Shown in pieces: positions 58,787-64,000 of a DNA stretch of 64,000 nt. The position numbers and the translations under genes are program-made. Positions within the stretch are counted from its first letter, which is position 1; every line of letters begins with the position of its first letter. The DNA is from Tetmemena sp. SeJ-2015 (taxonomy: Eukaryota > Ciliophora > Spirotrichea > Sporadotrichida > Oxytrichidae), in NCBI GenBank assembly GCA_027382625.1, contig JAJKFJ010022931.1:1-64000 (forward strand), read 5' to 3'. A model generated the notes under the pieces. It was given only the letters and a program-made list of their open reading frames with translations, was not told the origin of the DNA and searched no databases.

Positions 58787-59893
58787 ATGATAAGCAGTTT
58801 CAAAAATTGCAATAAGTGCAATTCCGAGTTTAACTGCTTTGTCATATTAAATTAAGATACTTAATCTGATGAAAGCTCATCTTAAAATTAATAAGAGGAA
58901 GAGGAGAGTAATGCTGCAAATAAAAGCTATTCAAAATATGGATCAGATTCAAGTGACATAAGCTATGATACTCTTGGAAGTAGTTATTTTTCTAAGAATA
59001 TTGAAGTTGATGACGAAGATGAAGTAGAAGAAGAAAAATAAGGTGAAGATTAAGAAGAAGGAAAGTAGCACCCAAAATATGCGCCAAGGTATGCACTCAG
59101 TACAGATGATGGCTATTATATCAATTTCTATTGTAAGAGATGCTTTGATTATCATATTAAAAAATTAGAAGCTTATTAAGTAATTAAGGAAAGAAAAGAG
59201 TCAAGGATATATTAACTAGAGGATAGGCTTGAAAAAAGGGAAAGAAAAATAAAAGAGCTCTAGGAAGAAGTAGATTAATTGAATAAAACAGTTGCAAAAT
59301 AAAAAAAAGATAAATTCAGAACTTCAATTCCTAAAACACCGCCCATTAAAAGAGATTAGTTTAAATGCGGAGAGTCTTATTCTCTAATGATGAAAGAATT
59401 TGCTGGCTTAAAAATTGAATAATTAGAAATTATAGAAGTTTGACCAATTAAATAGCAAAGGCTGCTGAGTATTTAGAAGCTCGTGAAAATTTTTTAAAGA
59501 AGTAAAATATTTTCTAAAATCTAAGATGCTCTTCAATAATGAAAAATAATGATAAAGATTGCTCAAATACGCGATAGACAAAGAAAGACCTATCACCTAA
59601 AAGATAGTAAAATCCTTTAAGATATTTGAAACAAGAGTGCTTAAAAATTTACAAGATCTATCGCTATGACCGAATATTAGAATTTAAAATCACTCTAGGC
59701 TAAACTCAACTTTCTTAAAACCAAAAGATAAAACTTGATTATTTGGTTAATGCAAGTCTCGCTCTAAGATAACAAGAGATAGGACAAAACCTCTAAGGAA
59801 TGCGAGAAAGTTTCTTTTTATCTAGATCGTTTAAAGTTGAAATATTTAGGAATTGATAACTTTAATTAAATTGAATTTTTCAATGAATCTTGA
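58787..59893 (+). pseudogene. E2: broken paralog of E1
   Basis: Opens with SFKNCNKCNSEFNCF, a long acidic Ser/Glu insert (VDDEDEVEEEKQGED), and PRYALSTDDGYYINFYC plus KRCF, with Ala in place of the third Cys. After KCGESY the frame shifts by one, passes a TGA at 59416-59418 (LKN-stop-II; E1 has Lys), and runs on through IAKAAEYLEARENFLKK. It shifts again near 59665 into the E1-like tail (KLNFLKTKRQNL) ending at TGA. Three lesions indicate a decaying copy. Confidence 0.75.
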
Positions 59894-59992
59894 ATAAATA
59901 ATATGAAAGTATGAAAATAATTATATAAATCTCCTTATTTACTAAATTTTGAATTCCTATGAAACTTATATAGCATCCTCCCATTTGGACAA

Positions 59993-60766
59993 TCAAGACT
60001 ATTCCTTGCTAATATTTGAGTTACTCTTCTTTGTTCTCTGCTTTTTGTAGTCAGCTTTCTTTTCAGATTTCTCAGAGAAAAATTAGTCTATATTTTCTTT
60101 CTGGTTTGCTTTTTCGACTGCGCTTATCCTTTTCTATTAAGATGGAGTGATTTTTTAAATAGGGATATTCTTCTCTGTGAAAATAAGATTCTCTATATCT
60201 GCAAAAAGCTTCTGAGTAGAAACAAAGTCTTGATAAAAACTTTAAAAGCAAATATAATTAATGAAGTCCTATAAAAATCGAGCCAATTAAAAAATTGATC
60301 TTAATTATATACTGGTGGCTCCTCATCTTCATTTAGCAAAATTTCATCGAGAAGTCTGTTATTGATTTAATTTTTGGATTGTTAGGTTAATTTTTTGAAA
60401 GCCAGTTCTTGAAAATTTTAGCTGCCCTACAAACTTATATTCTTTATAGTGTTCACTTCAAAAGCAGGATTATAAGCCTAGGACAACTAGAAAGCATTTT
60501 ACCTGAACAGCTCAAAAGAAGTGAAGTTATAATTTTTAGAAAGAGCAGATAATAAAGCTTCTCTGCTAGTCAAATCTCCCTCAGGTATGAGATTTTATTT
60601 AGAAAAAGAAATGAGTTGTCTTTACTCTGGTGTCAAAAGTATTTTCCCTAATACTCTGCTGTTCTGCAAAGTTCTTAGCACCTCTAGGAAGTCTTGGTGG
60701 ATACTTAATATTTATTTCGCATTTTACCAAAGTTAATCTCTCTGTCTTTCTTTCTTTTTGCAGCAT
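59993..60766 (-). CDS. U2: unknown gene with a 44-nt intron
   Basis: Convergent with E2 (3' ends 100 nt apart). The frame reads HQDFLEVLRTLQNSRVL, LLTPEQRQLISFSKQ and RLLDEILLNEDEEPP, then an intron of 44 nt (60269-60312, GTATAT...TTATAG). It resumes DFINYICFQSFYQDFVST and ends with a very basic tail (EKKADYKKQRTKKSN) and TGA. Splicing is required to keep frame, which supports the intron. The 5' end is uncertain: a frame with ATG at 60766 needs a 1-nt shift or another intron near 60690-60720. No family is recognised. Confidence 0.6.
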
Positions 60767-60830
60767 AAGTATACTCTAAAGCAACTCCTTAAAGAGATGA
60801 AATTAAATTTTGGACTCTGTCTTTGAGTTA

Positions 60831-61366
60831 TTTAATATATTTTATTTTAGTAGAAAATAAAAGAGAAACACATAGAAAGTTAAATAAAAAGGGATTAATT
60901 TAAGAGGGAGACACTGAAATACACATCCCTTCATTTTTGTTATCAAAATTTCGCAAAAATTGTATTTTGTAGAAAATCGGCCCAAAAATACAAAATAAAA
61001 AGATGTTGGAATTTTAAAATTTCCTCGAGGGTCAATAATTTTCTATTTAAAATTTTTGGAAATAAATTTAAATCATAATTTGACACAAACTTTGAATGTA
61101 AACTAAAATATTTATTCTAAATTATCATAATTAAACATTAAATGAGATTGATCCTTCAGTATTTATTTATGATATCATTTTTATATCCGAAAAAATTATT
61201 TCAGTCCTGATTCTAATATATTCATTAAGAAATCTCACACGATAAGACGAAATCTAAAATAATTTTTCTAAAAATCAAAAATAAGAAATCTATAGATTTA
61301 TTTTTAGATTTCTTATCAAGTCAAATTTACTATTCTTAAGAATATCATAGCATTCTTTTTATAAAA
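60831..61366. other. Intergenic between U2 and U3
   Basis: AT-rich; an inverted repeat AAGAAATCT/AGATTTCTT lies at about 61286-61314. No gene. Confidence 0.45.
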
Positions 61367-62535
61367 ATGAATTCAACTTTTCATGCTATGTTGGTATATA
61401 AGATGGTTAAGATGTTTCTAATTTAAGCTCAATTTATGAAATTGTTAAAGCAGATTAACTTATTAAGAGTCGACAGTATGGGATTGAAATTTAATAAATA
61501 GAGCCATTATGAAGGGGAAAGTCAACTATTAGATTATAGCAGCATATTCTTTATTAGAAAAGATAAGAGAAAAAATTTAAAGATAGGGATTAGTAATTAG
61601 AACATACATTACAGTAAACAATTTAGAACTGAATTTTTCCCCATTAAAACCTCCTTCTATCCATTCTCATTAGATTACTATTTATTTATTTCCAAGCCCA
61701 CCACCATGTACATTCAAACTAGTAAGTGTTAAAATTTTTACAAAATTTTTATTCAGACTATGATATTTTAGAATAATTCTAAAAAACTTTTTATTGGAAG
61801 TCCTTTAGATATACATCCAACAATAATTTGAAGAATTTCAGAATTTTATATACAAATAAAGAAGCCTTCTTAATATGCTGTTTTAGTTTGTTTGCACATG
61901 ATGGTGTGCTGATTAGGAAAAGAAGGAGGATGCAATGTGGAAAAGATCCACTTCTAAATATTTTACTGTTATTTAAGCTATAATTACTGATCGCTATATT
62001 TAAATTTTTTCTCTTATCTTTTGTAATAAAGAACTTGCTGTTATAAATCTAATGGGAGACTTTCCCTTTCATAATGGCCCTTTTATTAAATTTTCATTTC
62101 ATACTGTTAACTCTTAATAAATAAGTTAATCAACTTTAACAATTTCACAAATAGAGCTTAAATTAGAAATATCTCTTTTATAAATAATCTAATTCAATGA
62201 TTGTAGGAAGAAATACCCCAAAGAATAACAATATACACAACAAAGTTACTTTATAAAATATAAATAGATTATGTAAATAGAATTTTGAAATTCAAAATGT
62301 TGACAATCAAGGAAATTTGAAAAGTCAAATACTCTTAATATCTGAATTTTTTACAAATTTTTATATAAATGGAATTTTTATTTTTTAAATAAAAATTAGG
62401 GAGATGCGTTTTCATTATCCCCTCTCAAAATTGCTTAAATTTATGAATATATTCTTGGCGGTTTTTAAATATTATGATTTTGAATCATTTTTCTTTGATT
62501 TTGCAATAAATTAATTTATTCCCTGTTATGGCTGA
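61367..62535 (+). CDS. U3: possible two-exon gene of unknown function
   Basis: Exon 1 (from ATG 61367) reads MNSTFHAMLVYKMVKMF ... FRTEFFPIKTSFYPFSL and SKPTTMYIQT. A canonical intron GTAAGT...TTCAG of 35 nt (61722-61756) follows. Exon 2 (NYDILEQFQKTFYWKSFRYT, AHDGVLIRKRRRMQCG) stays open to TGA at 62533. The long TGA-free run is unlikely by chance as a whole, but the second half is hydrophobic and AT-driven and overlaps the U4 start, so the true end is probably earlier. No domain is recognised. Confidence 0.4.
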
Positions 62536-62951
62536 TTAGCAGCTTTCAAATTTAACTTAGAATCTGGTGTTATTACAACTGGCTACCTCTCACCACCCTC
62601 ATACTAAAGTAAAATATAATTATTATTTAATTTATAAAATTTAATATTCAAAAGTTATTTCTTTATTTTAGATTAGCAAATTAAGAGTTTCTATTCGCAT
62701 TATTAAATAAAATCTTAAATTTTTTGAAATTTTAGCTTTAGTATTTTGTATGAGCTTTATCAATTTTAACTTTATTTTTATAATTCTACTGATTTAAAGG
62801 CTACCTCTAGGACTCTTCAAAAGCCTTGATGAAAGTTTTATTTGAATTTGAAATTTAAGATCTGTTTTCTCTCAGCAGTTTATTTATTACTCATCGAAAT
62901 AGAATCATTTCAAATATATAAAAATAGGAGATGGCTTTATTTAAAGACTGA
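62528..62951 (+). CDS. U4: small intron-containing gene of unknown function
   Basis: ATG at 62528 begins MADQQLSNLTQNLVLLQLAT, then HHPHTK. An intron of 63 nt (62609-62671, GTAAAA...TTTTAG) keeps phase. Exon 2 starts ISKLRVSIRIIKQNL. A later block, YLQDSSKALMKVLFEFEIQ to QEMALFKD and TGA at 62949, lies in a different phase, so a second intron (perhaps ending TTTAAAG near 62800) is likely. The hydrophilic, balanced composition supports coding. Function unknown. Confidence 0.5.
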
Positions 62952-63150
62952 TTAGAAATATAAAATAGGTCTATATAAGTTTATTATCTTAGAAATCCGT
63001 TATTTCTGTATTTTTTTACTTTCAAAATATGCAAATTATTTTTAATTTGCGAATAATGACTGCTATAATTTTTTCTTTTGGAGGGACTTAATTAAAATGA
63101 CTGCCAGAAAACTCAAAAAATTACTGATACCACCAGCTTAACTTAGAGCA

Positions 63151-63870
63151 TCAATTAGACCGAATCTCTACCGAGTTATTATTGGGGAGATTGTATTTAA
63201 ATTAATGATTATAATTTATTTCAAAGATGTAGACGCGCAAATTTGTAAAAAAAATTATAAGATGATTGAAGAGTCCTGTTATCTCTTCTAGTAGCTAACT
63301 ACGGAAAGATAATAATATTTTATTAGAAAATTATAAAGCATCAGTTTGGGAATATGGAATTGCTAAGTCACCTGCCTCCTTGTTGAGATAAAAGTTTTTA
63401 TGTTGACTAATCTTCAATTTTAATTAACCTCTATACTATATCGATATTTGCTTATCCATTTAAAATTAGATGATTGCGAGACCGTAGACTTCCTTTGGTT
63501 CTAAAAAGCTCTAATCAACTGCGATAAGAGTTAATTCTCTGCCCTCATAATATTTGTGATTTTAAACCCCAACCATAGATCCAAGCCAAGAATCTTGAGT
63601 TTTCACCTAATTTTCAGATAAAAACATGAAATAATTCTAGTAATTTGCCATTCTCAAGGGAATAGTTTGTTACGAAAACGAATCTTTTATTGGATTTAAG
63701 TCAAACTCAAATTAGTCAAAATAAGAAGTCATCGTTATCACATTTGCGTAATAGTCCTATAAATAAATACAGAAACATATTTTTAAAAAAATATCAAACA
63801 TTATGTTCTACCAAGTTGCCTCATTCTTCTGTTTCTTTCTAGAGCTGACTTTAGACGCACTCGATGCCAT
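63151..63870 (-). CDS. U5: gene of unknown function
   Basis: An open frame of 239 codons from ATG 63870 to TGA 63151. The core DSWLGSMVGVQNHKYYEGRE and SFLEPKEVYGLAIIQ is less AT-rich and clearly protein-like, as is TSYFDQFEFDLNPIKDSF. The stretch around 63766-63810 (GTAGAAC...TTTATAG) looks like an intron, but its removal would break the frame, so the first exon may differ. The last 80 codons may also hold introns. The opposite strand is open here too, but reads as low-quality hydrophobic sequence. No family is recognised. Confidence 0.55.
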
Positions 63871-64000
63871 TTCCAAACAGATTTTATCTCTTTTTCAAAA
63901 CTTAGATATAATCTCTTTGGCTTATTTCCAGGTTAGAATCCTTTCTTTTATAAAATAAACCTCTTTAGTGGGGTAAATTTTATGAGATTTTGATTTATTA

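Noticed and set aside
63097..63989. Long plus-strand TGA-free frame
   Set aside because: The minus-strand frame (U5) has the better protein character; under a single-stop code the antisense frame is often open.
1..64000. tRNA, rRNA, CRISPR array or bacterial operon
   Set aside because: No cloverleaf with a GGTTCGA-type arm, no rRNA segment, no spaced direct repeats, no ribosome-binding sites; gene structure is ciliate-like.

Overview
The window reads as nuclear DNA of a ciliate that uses TAA and TAG for glutamine and TGA as the only stop. It is very AT-rich. In the standard code no open frame exceeds about 130 codons, but with TAA/TAG read as Gln there are uninterrupted frames of 260 to 450 codons, each ending in TGA. 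Clear genes have AT-rich leaders, an A-run before ATG, and (right end only) short GT...AG introns. Species, and macronuclear or micronuclear origin, cannot be decided from the sequence. A perfect terminal-inverted-repeat transposon leaves the germline option open.

About 0.9-59.9 kb is one large gene cluster. I count about 35 genes or gene relics, nearly all with the same plan: an N-terminal C-x2-C pair, 25-90 residues, a second C-x2-C pair (often followed by F), then a long Gln/Glu/Lys-rich coiled-coil region. I recognise no named family; zinc-ribbon/RBCC-like is only a structural description. All members left of about 26.6 kb are on the minus strand and all to the right are on the plus strand, so the cluster diverges from a 465-bp spacer at 26.6-27.1 kb. 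Subgroups, named here for reference: A (about 262 aa; A1-A9), B (about 272 aa; B1-B4), C (C1-C2), singletons S1-S5, D (about 310-340 aa, with a C-terminal DGSDINFYCKxCF-type second pair; D1-D13) and E (E1-E2).

The cluster shows birth and death. Twelve members are fully open. Eight have one or two in-frame TGA codons and no frameshift. Several have a single 1-nt indel, usually in a homopolymer. Others are multiply broken, and detached N- or C-terminal relics lie between genes. A palindromic element (TTGAATATTCAA type) recurs 43-73 nt upstream of many start codons on both arms.

Between D8 and D9 (45.29-46.34 kb) is a 1048-bp element with perfect 56-bp inverted repeats that begin and end in TA. 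It carries a broken minus-strand frame resembling part of a Tc1/mariner transposase. The right end (54.7-56.3 kb and 60-64 kb) holds unrelated genes that I cannot name, several with introns of 35-72 nt. No tRNA, rRNA, CRISPR or bacterial-type operon was seen. No function beyond probable metal-binding plus coiled-coil scaffolds can be claimed for the cluster.
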